Assembly (NCBI GenBank): GCA_034190875.2
Contig: CM067354.1
Coordinates: forward strand, 54,813,392-54,877,391
DNA: 64,000 nucleotides
From: Urechis unicinctus
Lineage: Eukaryota; Annelida; Polychaeta; Xenopneusta; Urechidae
Direction of reading: 5' to 3'
Shown: piece after piece, positions 47,621 to 58,100 of the stretch
Numbering within the stretch: position 1 is the first letter of the stretch
Layout of the letters: every line of letters begins with the position of its first letter
The notes under the pieces: model-generated
Database searches by the model: none
What the model was told of the DNA's origin: nothing
Seen by the model: the letters and a program-made list of their open reading frames with translations, nothing else
Position numbers and translations under genes: made by a program

Positions 47621-49693
47621 TCATGATACAAAATCATTAATTATTATTATGTACCAAGTCCCGTTTACTTTTAACCCGAATGGCTTTTTCAAAATGTTAA
47701 TTTTCCTCCTTTTCATTGGTGTACCACAATACACATTCTGTAAAATTGTTGTGGTTCTCCCTTCTTCCCCATCCTTCAACACACGCTTGCCATATTTATT
47801 AGTTACGGTGCGGACATTATCTACCATCATCATGGTTGCATTGCCACGTTGCAAAGAGGAATAAATAATACTCATTGCCACATCATTTTTCAAAGCATTA
47901 CTAAATTCATCACTGCAGTCTATGAACATAGCTGACTGTCGCAGTCCTTTAGATGCAATTTTGATATCACCCGCAGGTTTCATGGAGGTAACTGTAAATA
48001 ATTTGGAGGATAGACCTACAGCCCGTTCACCAGAAAATTCCTCTTTAAACGGGCCTGGCAAACGTTTATTACATTGACTATGAATAGTACACTGATTCTT
48101 GGTGTCGCATGGTTCGTGAGAAAACCATATTGGTCTAATGATATTCTCCCATTTTTCTTTGCATTCATCCTTAACACATTCATGTATACTCTTTTCTGAC
48201 ATAGCTAGAGTGAAGGAATCAGTGTCCATGGATATGAGATCAATTTTATCCATATGACAATGTTTGGCAATAATAGCATAGTAAAAATTGACCATGTGTA
48301 TTTTAGCTGCATCAAGTATAAATTTTCCTATTTGAATGGGAATATTTTGATTAATTTTTTTGTTGTTCACGTGCACCTCTACCAATTTGTCATCTATTTC
48401 ATCAGCGTCACGAAATGTAGGTAAATTAATCATTTGACAAACTTCAATTTTGTTGTCTACATAACATATGTCACTGTGCTGATCTTTATTCATCACAGCG
48501 CCTCCATAAAAAGCGTTACCTATTAATTTATAGGTATTGGCTTGGAGACAATTACCACCAGGCATGTCACCTTTTCTACGTTCATAAACAATGTTGTCTA
48601 TGAACGACTTTAAACATTTCTTTGCTCTAAATTCCCAAGTTTGATAGACTTTTGAAATTGAACAACCTAAATTGATCAAACATCTTAAGTATGGAGTGGT
48701 TAACAAAACTTTCGTACAATTGAGCACACCACGGAGTTGAGCATTTCTTTCACCTGGTAAAGTCCCCTTAACAAACAATGGAGCAAACTTATCTAAATTC
48801 TCATTCACACTGCCAACGGTACAAATATCCACCTCCGCCATGCCAAAGAAATCGATGTTAGGTTTGTCAAAACTTTCCTCCCATGATTTATAGGCCACAT
48901 CATTGTTTTCAATCACGTCATCTTCACTGAAATTATTCATGAGTAATTTCGTGAATTTAACTGGGTCAGACATCTGAGACATCATTTCTTCTCTCTTCTC
49001 TCCTTTTGATCTTAAATAACGAGCAGTGAAAGTGGGGATGGTGACATTTCCTTCCCAAACATCTCTATTGAAACGTTTGAAATCGCTCTCCCAAACAAAT
49101 TTAATAATGTAGCCGAACTGTAAAATACTTTCAAATTTCTTCTTAGTATTGGAAAACCTCTTTTTCAACACATTTGCCAAATCAACATTGCCAGCCTTTA
49201 GTTTTTTATCAATTTCAGTCCGATGTCCATGCCACCAATTCCCTAAAAATTCATAAACAATGCCTTTGACACTCGGGGGAAAGGTGTTCAATTCCCTGTC
49301 GGTGAAATTACACCTGTGACGAATACCGTCAACAACATAGTGACCAACTCGTGAGAGTTTGCCGTCAATACAACTGGATGAAATATTTACATTAGGATAA
49401 GAATCACTGCTGCCAATAACATTCATGTATTCCTCCTTTTCCATTGTAGCCATATTTACAAGACTGTCATTTTCCCTGGTAATCCAAAGTCTTTCTAAAA
49501 GACTATCCTGTGTTTTCCCCATTTCTTTGTGTTTCCAAACACCTTCTTCATCGGGTTTATATATATGTACACTATTGCCAACGGGCATCCACTGTTTCAT
49601 GCAATAAGAATACAACGCATTAGCGTCATACGTCTTAATAATTTTAACAACGTTGTCACTGCCTTCAATTTTTACTGTGATGAGCAGTAACAT
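47621..49693 (-). CDS. polB: Family-B DNA polymerase, palm/fingers/thumb part
   Basis: This is the catalytic third of a protein-primed PolB. Motif A is Y-D-A-N-A-L-Y-S (residues 22-29), motif B K-L-I-G-N-A-F-Y-G at about 390, and motif C M-D-T-D-S-F at about 487-492. The spacing between A and B is large, as expected when TPR1/TPR2 loops of protein-primed enzymes are present; a Y-E-F-L-G-N-W-W-H-G-H segment at about 150 is a known Maverick PolB feature. It is joined to the exonuclease part by a frame change between 49,665 and 49,693, where an A5 run is the likely site. Reads intact to its stop. Confidence 0.96.
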   Translation of the reverse strand: MLLLITVKIEGSDNVVKIIKTYDANALYSYCMKQWMPVGNSVHIYKPDEEGVWKHKEMGKTQDSLLERLWITRENDSLVNMATMEKEEYMNVIGSSDSYPNVNISSSCIDGKLSRVGHYVVDGIRHRCNFTDRELNTFPPSVKGIVYEFLGNWWHGHRTEIDKKLKAGNVDLANVLKKRFSNTKKKFESILQFGYIIKFVWESDFKRFNRDVWEGNVTIPTFTARYLRSKGEKREEMMSQMSDPVKFTKLLMNNFSEDDVIENNDVAYKSWEESFDKPNIDFFGMAEVDICTVGSVNENLDKFAPLFVKGTLPGERNAQLRGVLNCTKVLLTTPYLRCLINLGCSISKVYQTWEFRAKKCLKSFIDNIVYERRKGDMPGGNCLQANTYKLIGNAFYGGAVMNKDQHSDICYVDNKIEVCQMINLPTFRDADEIDDKLVEVHVNNKKINQNIPIQIGKFILDAAKIHMVNFYYAIIAKHCHMDKIDLISMDTDSFTLAMSEKSIHECVKDECKEKWENIIRPIWFSHEPCDTKNQCTIHSQCNKRLPGPFKEEFSGERAVGLSSKLFTVTSMKPAGDIKIASKGLRQSAMFIDCSDEFSNALKNDVAMSIIYSSLQRGNATMMMVDNVRTVTNKYGKRVLKDGEEGRTTTILQNVYCGTPMKRRKINILKKPFGLKVNGTWYIIIINDFVS

Positions 49694-51118
49694 CCCTATT
49701 GTAAATGGTACTAGGCCCTCCTGTCAAATTCCTTCTAATGACACGTTCAAATTCTTCACCTTCATCCGCACCTGTTGGTAGGAAGAAAGTACCGCCTTCC
49801 ACTTCACACTGTTTGTAGCCTACATAGCGAGCTATGTTTGGAAGGGACATATTATCTCTGAACAATTGAATTCCCGTATCAATGTTCCGGAAATTTTCCT
49901 GCATCAAATGAATTACTGGATGCATGATTTCAACGTCTTTCACGTTGTACCAACGTAAATATTCAAACATGTTGGTAATATCTTCTTTCTTCCATAATTG
50001 GACAACATGTTTATGTAAATTTTCAATGCCCGTTGTCACAATTCTTCTCTCAAAAGTTTCTTTCTTCTTCTTTCTTCCCACCTCATTCATAACTTCCAAA
50101 TTCACCCAATTGAAATTGACTTTCTTGCTTTGAACCTTGTGTTCATAGCTTGAATTCAGCCAGACAACATCTTCTGTGTCACGGGTGACACATTTCTGAT
50201 TGGCTACACTGTTGTAACCTAACACATCAAGCCATAAACTTCTTTCTTTTTCAAACACATCGCGTGTTGGATGAGATAATGAATTGAATGTTAAATCCTT
50301 TGCCATTTTATATATTAACGGCTGCTGCACATGTTTAAATATTTGGGAGGAATGGTCGCTCCAATCACGCTCCAATAAATGACCCTGAGGACGGTACGGG
50401 GGAGTACACAATTCATCTACAAAATAATCATACGTTGTCATGTCCATTTTCATTGTAAGAGAATGGAAATCATCGCGGTTTAGAGTCGAGTAGGGGAAGA
50501 AACCTTTCTCCTCCGGTAGCCCATACGATTTGACAAGTTTGTCGAGACTAGTTTTGGCAGGGACATAATTCATAAGGTCTAGAAATTTTAGACCACTTGA
50601 GGTAACAATTTGTTTATAGACCTTGCTTTTACCTATAATGTTAGGTCGAAAGTCTACTTTATCATAAATACAACGGTAGGTACAAACTTGCTTGTTTTTC
50701 ATCACAACACTATCACCACACTCATTTGTCATAACAGTTACATTCAATAAATCATTAGCATCATCCTCTTCCTCATCATTATGTACACGTTTGTTTTTTT
50801 TCAAAAACCCAAATATTTTCGGCCAAGACGAACCGAAACAACCCAAATCGAATTGAGCACTGTTATAGCCTACAATTGGTATATAACTACCATACCTCTT
50901 AAGTTCCTCCAACACCATTTTCAAAGAGTTTATGTACTTTATGAGCGGACATCCTTTCTTCTTTCCCTTCTTCTCCTTTCTTTGAGTGTCATCATTGTCA
51001 GGAACGGTGTTGACATCCACTCCAACATTGACAGCATCCATAGGCTCCTCCCCATCTCCAAGTCCTCCAGTTAGATATTCATCCAAACCATCTTGCATTG
51101 GTGTTTCTTCATCACTTT
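49665..51118 (-). CDS. polB: Family-B DNA polymerase, exonuclease part (second exon)
   Basis: Starts at the TAG acceptor (intron end 51,119) in the phase required by the donor at 51,206. An acidic insert and a Lys-rich KGKKKG segment precede the ExoII motif G-Y-N-S-A-Q-F-D-L (about 50,840-50,880). The ExoIII-like W-Y-N-V-K-D-V-E-I-M lies near 49,950. The last residues enter the palm (G-G-P-S-T-I-Y-N-R) before a frame break at about 49,665-49,690. Gives 3'-5' proofreading to the polymerase. Confidence 0.93.
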
Positions 51119-51206
51119 CTAAATACACAAAACAATAAAAAATATGTAATTTTTTTAGTTTATTTTTTCTTATATAAAAAATAATACAATAATAAAGAAT
51201 ACTTAC

Positions 51207-51744
51207 CAATAAGGTATTCTTCAGGAAACATGCTATTTATTTCTGCCTCGTTGAAAATGTAATCAATTGTATTTTCCAGTTTGTCCTCCACTACTGTTTC
51301 TGTACGTGTTCCCCTTTTCATTACACTTTGAGGCGATGGTATAAAGACTTGAGGACTATGATTATACAAGTTCTTTTGAAAATCTTTATGTGAGTTGAGG
51401 TGGAGTTGGTCCTGTAGTTCATTTGTCATGTCATTCCATCTATCATTCGCTACTTTCACTGTGCCACCAAGTTGAATTATTCGTTCTTCTATACGACAAT
51501 ATATTTTGCGCATTTTGTTATGCCATTGTTTTGCACATAGTTTTTGGACCTCCACACACCAGTCGTAAAAGTGCTGTAGCAAGTTTGTGGGGTTTTCATC
51601 ATCGTATTTGAAGTAGGTCTGTTCAATTCCTGGCACATTGCATTTTGCAGCAATTGAAACTGGCACATGTTTGCTCACAAAATCTCCTCTTCTCTGTAGC
51701 ATTGACATCCTCCTCTTCCACCAATGGAACAGCTTTGGTCTCAA
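51207..51744 (-). CDS. polB: Family-B DNA polymerase, segment between ExoI and the intron
   Basis: The frame continues the polymerase after a one-base break at about 51,680-51,700 and ends at the donor ATTG|GTAAGT (intron 51,119-51,206, 88 bp, phase 1, in phase with the next exon). The protein has P-V-S-I-A-A-K-C-N, a helical region with Trp/Cys, and no catalytic motif. Without splicing it would stop shortly after the donor. Confidence 0.85.
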
Positions 51745-53326
51745 TGTCCCAGGTTATAACATGTGTACATTCATTATCAATATCATCAATTTTTATGTCC
51801 AAATCAACCAACTTTTCCCATACATTCTTACTTCTTTTAAATATTCCTCCTTTATATGTGTATGGACTTACACACCACTTACTTTCAAAATGTCTCTTGT
51901 AATGCTTCATATGTCTGAATGACATATTACAATGAATACATTTAAAACTAGCAATGAAGCATTCCATTTTGACAATTTGTAAACAATGATACATTTCTGT
52001 GTCTTCTGACATTCGCACTAACAACACATTCAATCTATCATTCCTATTCACACCATGTTTGCCACAAGTAATATGTGCAGAGTTTACAGCAATATTCGAT
52101 TTAACAAAAAAACTGGTAGGATTGTTCTCAGTTGCAATGTAATCTAAGCTGTCCTTATCTAAATAAAAAAGGTTTATATTAACACCAAAGCAATGCTCTA
52201 TCTGACAAATCGTCTCTTCCACATCACATTTGAAATGCTGAAACCTTTTTTTGTTTTTCACTTTACACCGACTAAATACATTCACACCATTGATTTTATA
52301 GTCTTGCACACTTGGTTTGTATAAAAACAACTGTCTCCTATAATCTACAAAACATTCAATTATTTCATCAATTGTTCTCCCATCATTAAGCTTACTTTGC
52401 AGTAGCTTCCATACGCAATCATTTGTACCCAACGTTGACCCATGATCAGTCAAAGATCTCAATCGCAACACATATGGCGGAATGTAAGGTATTGATACAC
52501 TTTCATTGAACGATGTATTATCATTCACAAACACATCTTCATTGTCAACGTCTGCGCCAACAAATGCATTTAACAAATCATACGTTTTTATATGAACTTG
52601 TGTGAAGAATACTAAATTTGTTTTCGTGTCTTCACGAGCGGCACTTCGTGTAATACAATCCACAAAATCACGCTCACTTATCACATCGTGTACTTGAGTA
52701 AGAGCAGAGTTCTTGTCAGTTATAATGAGCTGCTTTGAATTTGTTATAGGGTCCGATGGAAACAGGCATGTGTTCATGGAGGGATATATGTACTCACTGT
52801 TGGTAACTTCCCCATCCTCATCCAAATGGTTCGCAATACCGCCAATTAAAATGGATACTTTGTATTCCTTCATTTTCAATAAATTGACTCTTTCGAAGGC
52901 ATTCAGAATTTCTGTCATAAGTCCATTTTTATCGGCAGGATCTCTAGGAGTGAGAGGAATGTTATACCTAGACACCATATTTCCACTTATTCTCGAGGTG
53001 AAGATTGTCGGTGCACTCTCCTCGTACTTTTCAACTGCTTTCACTTCGTTAGAAAATACTAGTCTTGCAGTTTCTAAGTACTGGACCTTCAACCGATTCT
53101 TCTCCTCCAGTGTCATGAAATATTGTGCTCCAACAGCTTGACCTTGACCTTGAGGATGGACACGAAGTCTGTGTTGTAGAAGTTTACTATGTTGTGCAAA
53201 CTCCCTTGGACAGTGAGGACACTCCAATTTACCATTGCCTTTTCTATGTCTATTGACATGTTCATTGAAGAAATTACGTCGATAAAACACTTCCTTGCAG
53301 TGGCCACATGTATATGACCGCGCCAT
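51623..53326 (-). CDS. polB: Family-B DNA polymerase, N-terminal part with C2H2 fingers and ExoI
   Basis: ATG 53,326 is preferred to ATG 53,401 because a TATA-like tract lies at 53,410-53,424, too close to the latter. Two C2H2 zinc fingers open the protein (C7/C10/H23/H27 and C36/C39/H52/H57). A long middle domain follows, then a third C2H2-like finger (F-K-C-I-H-C ... H-Y-K-R-H) and ExoI W-D-I-E-T at about 51,740. This finger-then-DIET order is common in Maverick polymerases. The frame is lost at about 51,680-51,700, shortly after ExoI. All parts together are about 1,850 aa, long for the family. Confidence 0.9.
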   Translation of the reverse strand: MARSYTCGHCKEVFYRRNFFNEHVNRHRKGNGKLECPHCPREFAQHSKLLQHRLRVHPQGQGQAVGAQYFMTLEEKNRLKVQYLETARLVFSNEVKAVEKYEESAPTIFTSRISGNMVSRYNIPLTPRDPADKNGLMTEILNAFERVNLLKMKEYKVSILIGGIANHLDEDGEVTNSEYIYPSMNTCLFPSDPITNSKQLIITDKNSALTQVHDVISERDFVDCITRSAAREDTKTNLVFFTQVHIKTYDLLNAFVGADVDNEDVFVNDNTSFNESVSIPYIPPYVLRLRSLTDHGSTLGTNDCVWKLLQSKLNDGRTIDEIIECFVDYRRQLFLYKPSVQDYKINGVNVFSRCKVKNKKRFQHFKCDVEETICQIEHCFGVNINLFYLDKDSLDYIATENNPTSFFVKSNIAVNSAHITCGKHGVNRNDRLNVLLVRMSEDTEMYHCLQIVKMECFIASFKCIHCNMSFRHMKHYKRHFESKWCVSPYTYKGGIFKRSKNVWEKLVDLDIKIDDIDNECTHVITWDIETKAVPLVEEEDVNATEKRRFCEQTCASFNCCKMQCARN

Positions 53327-53401
53327 GGTTACTGTTTGCTGGGAACTGCCTGTCTCTTGCTTATGTATAGCAAGCCTCAACCAATCAGAACACACTTCCA
53401 T

Positions 53402-53753
53402 TGTAATAGGCTATATATATATATTTCTTTCTGTTAATGTACTGACATATGACGTCACAGTTAAAGCACTCAGTAATGCAACAAGGAAGTTAACACATTT
53501 AAAACACTTAGTAGCACTGCAAGAAGGAACTATACATCCATTAGCCGTGGATCAGATATAGACAAGTGACTTGCTCCAAGCTAGTGTACACTATACATTA
53601 TACCACAACATCTTTAGAGCGTCAATAGCCAGCTAGTCTTGTAATGCCCAGACTTGTCTTGCTATCTGATTAACTTTAATCAGATAGCGTTAATGGATGC
53701 TTACTTCCGTGTAAGAGCTTGGCTTGAGATTTAGTGGGTCAACTGTACTTTTG
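53402..53753 (-). promoter_or_regulatory. Polymerase promoter and right subterminal region
   Basis: A TATATATATATATTTC tract at 53,410-53,426 would place the transcript start near 53,380 for the minus-strand polymerase. The ACAAGGAAGTT word at about 53,480 recurs at 47,271 and 43,518. A perfect 13-bp-stem palindrome lies at 53,661-53,688. The rest has no frame. Confidence 0.5.
53661..53688. repeat. Perfect palindrome just inside the right TIR
   Basis: GCTATCTGATTAA and its complement are separated by CT. The same ATCAGATAGC word is a direct repeat at the left end (23,488-23,511). It may be a protein-binding site or hairpin near the replication end; inferred. Confidence 0.8.
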
Positions 53754-53769
53754 CGCATGCGTCAACAAA

Positions 53770-53996
53770 ATGGGCGAGAGAGAAGGACTGTCAACAGTCA
53801 GTGAGTATTTGTTGTTATAATATTTGTTGTGTGGTAATATTACTTTTGAATGTGTGTCTATATATTTATTATATGTTTGGCTTGTTGTTTAATTTGACAG
53901 TGCTTTCACAGACGTTATGGCTTAAAACGCAACGCCGTTTGGAGTATGTATGTGTGGATAATGAAAGTGAAACTGGAGTATATTGAAGTATACTAG
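53770..53996 (+). other. Possible two-exon mini-gene in the right TIR, transcribed outward
   Basis: Counterpart of 23,183-23,409. ATG 53,770, donor GTGAGT at 53,801, acceptor TTTGACAG ending at 53,900. One extra G after the ATG changes the frame relative to the left copy, yet exon 2 is open in that frame too (to about 53,986). The coding claim is weak; the splice signals are the stronger observation. Confidence 0.28.
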
Positions 53997-54189
53997 GACT
54001 GACAGTGAAAGAGAGGCTCTGACGTCACACAATCACGAGGTAGAGATTTGTGTTGGTACATTTTCCCCACAACCCGGAAGTAGGTCAAATATTATAAGAA
54101 TGGCTGCTGCTAGTGAAATTATCTTTCCAGTTAGCCTATAGACATGTTATAATGTTTATGATTGAATAGCGTAACGAATATTGATGGGA

Positions 54190-54720
54190 TCGACTTAATT
54201 CTTTCACCAACGAAATCAGCGCGTCGAGACGCTTCGGAAAATATCCACTTTTAATTTGTGTGAAAAGTTTAATTTTTTTTTGTTTGAAAAGATTTTGATA
54301 TGAAAATATCCACTTTACATTTGAATTTTTTAATGAGATTTTTTTTTAATTAGGATTTAATAAGGATTAAATAGCGTATCGAATATCGATATGATCGATT
54401 TAATTTCTTTCACCATCGTGATCAGCGCGTCGCGACGCTTCGGAAAATATCCACTTTACATTTGTGTGAAAATTTTTTTTTTTTTTAATGAGATTTTAAT
54501 TAGCATGATTAAAGTTGAATAGCGTATCGAATATCGATCTGATCGATTTAATTCTTTCACCATCGTGATCAGCTAGTTGAGACGCTTCCGAAAATATCCA
54601 CTTTAAATTTGTGTGAAAATTTTGATTTTTTAATGTGATTTTAATTAATTTATTATTAATCCAAATCAAAAAAATGGTCATGACCAACGTGGTCAGCTCG
54701 GTCAGACGGTTCCGAATCTG
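54190..54720 (-). repeat. Tandem repeat inside the right TIR
   Basis: Inverted counterpart of 22,506-23,023 with the same three full units and one degenerate unit, plus a duplicated CACTTTACATTTG/GAAAAT segment near 54,300. Confidence 0.85.
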
Positions 54721-55163
54721 TCACTTTTCATTTTCAGGTAAATGTCAGGTATTTTGACCTTTTGATGACTTAATTAGGTAGCTTACTTATTAATTGTTAT
54801 ATCGCCCACTATACAATATACAATGTTGTCATAATGACGTGAACGTTATGCTCGAATTATACCGTCGCTCGGATATATCGATAATTAGGAGGTTTTAATC
54901 GTTCATAAAGAAGGACCGCCATTTTGCACAAATCCATTTAGCCATTTTGTCAAAAGTAGGAATCCAAATTTATAGCGATAATATAAGTGAGAAAAGTGAC
55001 AAAATGGCGACTTTTTGGCTTTCTATTATGCAAATTTGTACTACTTCCCCGTGCTGTGATTGGCTGATCGGTTACTTCCGGTTTACTTTCTGCTGAATCC
55101 GAGCCTGTGATTGGTCGAGAATTCAAATCCGCTGTTCCGGAGGCGTGGCCACTTTTTGGAAAC

Positions 55164-58100
55164 TTCGACCACAATATTGTCATCACTGTTGAGCATGGTG
55201 TAATCTTCGTCTTATGCATATATATCTTTATATTAACCTCTATCGATTGTACTGTTATTTATTCTATCAGTGCTCACCTCATGCCACAACAAATTAACCT
55301 TATGCAATAAACTGATCAATATATGAATCAAATTGTGAAGCCTACCTATAAATCCTGTTGTGCAGTTGTGTAGTCCATTATTAGTTCATAGATAACAGTT
55401 TGTGTTGAAGTGGAGGTCGGGGTTGATCCCGCTTATTCTGCTTAAAATACATTTGTATTTGCGTTTGTTGCATCTTATAAGATATATAAAATACCAAAAT
55501 GATTGAAAGGAATAATGAAGAAATCCCATCGCTTGCATATTGTCGAAATATCACTATGGAAATCACTTAAATCACTTCCAATATACAGTTTCCTCACTAA
55601 ATCGGAAGATAACTCTGCCAGCTACAGATTTTTCCTTTTTGCCCAGCCAAACCCCGCAATAGATTCATCTTGGTTTTGAGAGAGTTAATCAACAGGATGC
55701 GATCCAAGGTTTGTGTATCGCAAAACTGTTGAAAAAACACTAAAATATGTCATCAATTCTTCAAAATCAATGTAAAAAAATAATATACTTTTTCAAACCG
55801 AATACACATTCTACGTCCCCGAACTAAACCACTATGCTGACAGCCCTAATCACTATTGTGACCATGTCGCAAACGGAACAAATCACTGTTGTGAACTTGA
55901 TATAAAGCAGTCAAAATCACTACGATAACCGTGTTACCAGATAGACGTCAGAAAGCTGTTTATGTAAGCAATCGGTTCAAAACTATTCAGTGATAGGTAA
56001 TATTTATTAATCGTGTTTAAAGGGTGTCTCCAGTGGGCGAGCTGATAACCAGAACATGCATCGCTCTTTCAGTAGAGGTGCTATCCAAAGCGAAATTGAT
56101 AAGTCACTTGGGTATTCGTGATCACTGGTGTGTTTGATTTCTTGATCGAACTAACGCGTTACACCAAGCGAAGGCAAATTCAGTTCTACAATATCACCGC
56201 AAATATCGTAATGAAGCGGATATGTGGACCACATCAGGCCGTTGTGATCTAAAAGCGCGGCTGCGAATCGACGAATAAAAGCTGTCATAAATTATTGGCT
56301 ATCTATCGATGCCCAGGTTTTCGAATACTTACATCAACGTAGAATCATCCTTTTCAATCGCATAATATCTCCCGTTTTACATCCATGACGTCACAAATAA
56401 TCGACGCAATAACGAGTATTATCTATGTTATATCATGGAGTCGTGTAGGGAACGAATGAGTGTAGTAGCACACGTTAGGTGAGACTAACTGAACACAATA
56501 GAATACATGAAAAATAAATATACAATTAATCAGCCAAATGGATCTAAAATCAGCCTCTTTCCCACCTGCGCCATCCGAAAGATCCTAATTACACGAAGAA
56601 TGTCCGCAAAAATACAATAGTCACTAGAATAAATTACATTTTAGGACCCAGTGTATAACTGCAGTCAGTTCAAAGATCACCATTCATTCCTTTGTGAATA
56701 GAAGATGAGTGTAGATGAAGAAAATAATAAGCACCTTGGAGACCGGTCTATGCAATGGAGAATGTCTGCAGCTTTTGTTTCTAACAAAATGTACCGTATT
56801 ACCTGTTTGGAGCAACCGACGTTGTTGTAGGATACGATGAGCTCGTTAACGGAAGCATTGTAGTCTTCTTGTAAATTCTTACGAGCATAGTGATAGGAGC
56901 GTACAAACAAACCTCTGCACAATCCTGTGACGTATGTGTCCCCATCAGATCGATGCAACAACTGCACAAAAAAGAGCTCACACACCATTTTCGGTTGCCT
57001 CCCTTATTCATTCGTCGAAGTCATGTCACTGTAATTCTAATCCAGTATTATTTGATAATTCATAACATCATACCCGTGAATAAAAATATACAAGATTGTC
57101 AATTTATCATTTATTCCCCTCCTCCGGTTTTTGTGTATTTCGACTATCAATCCTTTATCAACCTTATTAGTATTTCAGCAAATGCCATTGTCGATCAAAG
57201 AACCGTGTTTATTGCTCAATTAACATCCCTAGTCCAATAGCCATTTACGTAACATTCTACTTGCGATCCCAGGAAACGGTCATTTGTATTCGTAATCAAA
57301 TGCTAAGTCGCCAGGATGAATTTGTTTGGCGCACACAACTGCTTTTTGAGCCCTAAGATAGTCGCTGCAAATCGCATTTGTAAGTATGATTTAATTCGTT
57401 TATATTCATGTTTATTCCGGTATAATGAGTTAAGACACACAAAATAGAGTCCATATGGGTTCTACGAATCGCGACAGGTCATGTTTGTAATACTTGGTAA
57501 AGCTTGACAATAATCAAAATGCTTCCCTTTAACGACTGTTGATTACAGTGCTATCTGCGGTGCAGCCCTTGTAGTTCATGTAATTCAACATTTGTATCTA
57601 ATCTATCTTAAATGCTACATATGAAATGAATTGTCTATGACAAGACAACGAACTGACCAATGCACTACATTTACCCGGTCGCAAGATTGACAAAGTGACC
57701 ATACTGGCAACATAATATAACTGTTCATGTACACAAACCTATAAGAGCAGCTACCGGGCGTGGGCCGATATTGATGGATTTAATCAAATTTGCTATTGCA
57801 GCACAGATATTCTTATCATATACTGAAATTGATAATTTGAGTTTGAATGAAAGGCATTGTTGAGTGCTATTGATCATTGGTGTGTAGGGATGCCTTAGTT
57901 GAATGAACACAAGACACCAGTCAATACAGCTTATTGTACCGTAACTGTAAGTGCCACTATACAGAACATATTGTATGCGATAAATGGTCTGTATAAAGCC
58001 TGTAATGCCTGCAAGTGTAACAGCTAAGCGGACATTATTGAACGGTCCGGCTTTTGATATCCACGTTGCCAACTTGCTAAATCCACGGACAATCTAAAAT

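Larger units (their letters stand above)
22078..55163. mobile_element. Maverick/Polinton (adintovirus-like) element, about 33 kb, terminal inverted repeats intact
   Basis: Two nearly identical TIRs of about 1.4 kb bound a block encoding family-B polymerase, DD35E integrase, adenain-type protease, packaging ATPase and hexon. Together these define Mavericks/Polintons, whose animal members are also called adintoviruses. Most core genes lie on the minus strand, and short plus-strand modules sit at 23.8-28.1, 29.1-29.6 and 40.9-42.1 kb. At 33 kb it is long for the group, which is usually 15-25 kb with longer forms known; the extra length comes from the vertex-protein block, the palindromic satellite and the RRM region. 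No 6-bp target duplication is visible. Seven genes have one-base frame breaks, so autonomy cannot be assumed. Confidence 0.95.
53754..55163 (-). repeat. Right terminal inverted repeat
   Basis: Reverse complement of 22,078-23,433. The match begins at the GCATGCGC tract (about 53,755) and ends at CCACTTTTTGG. It is about 50 bp longer than the left TIR because of an insertion near 54,280-54,360 in the third tandem unit. Confidence 0.95.
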
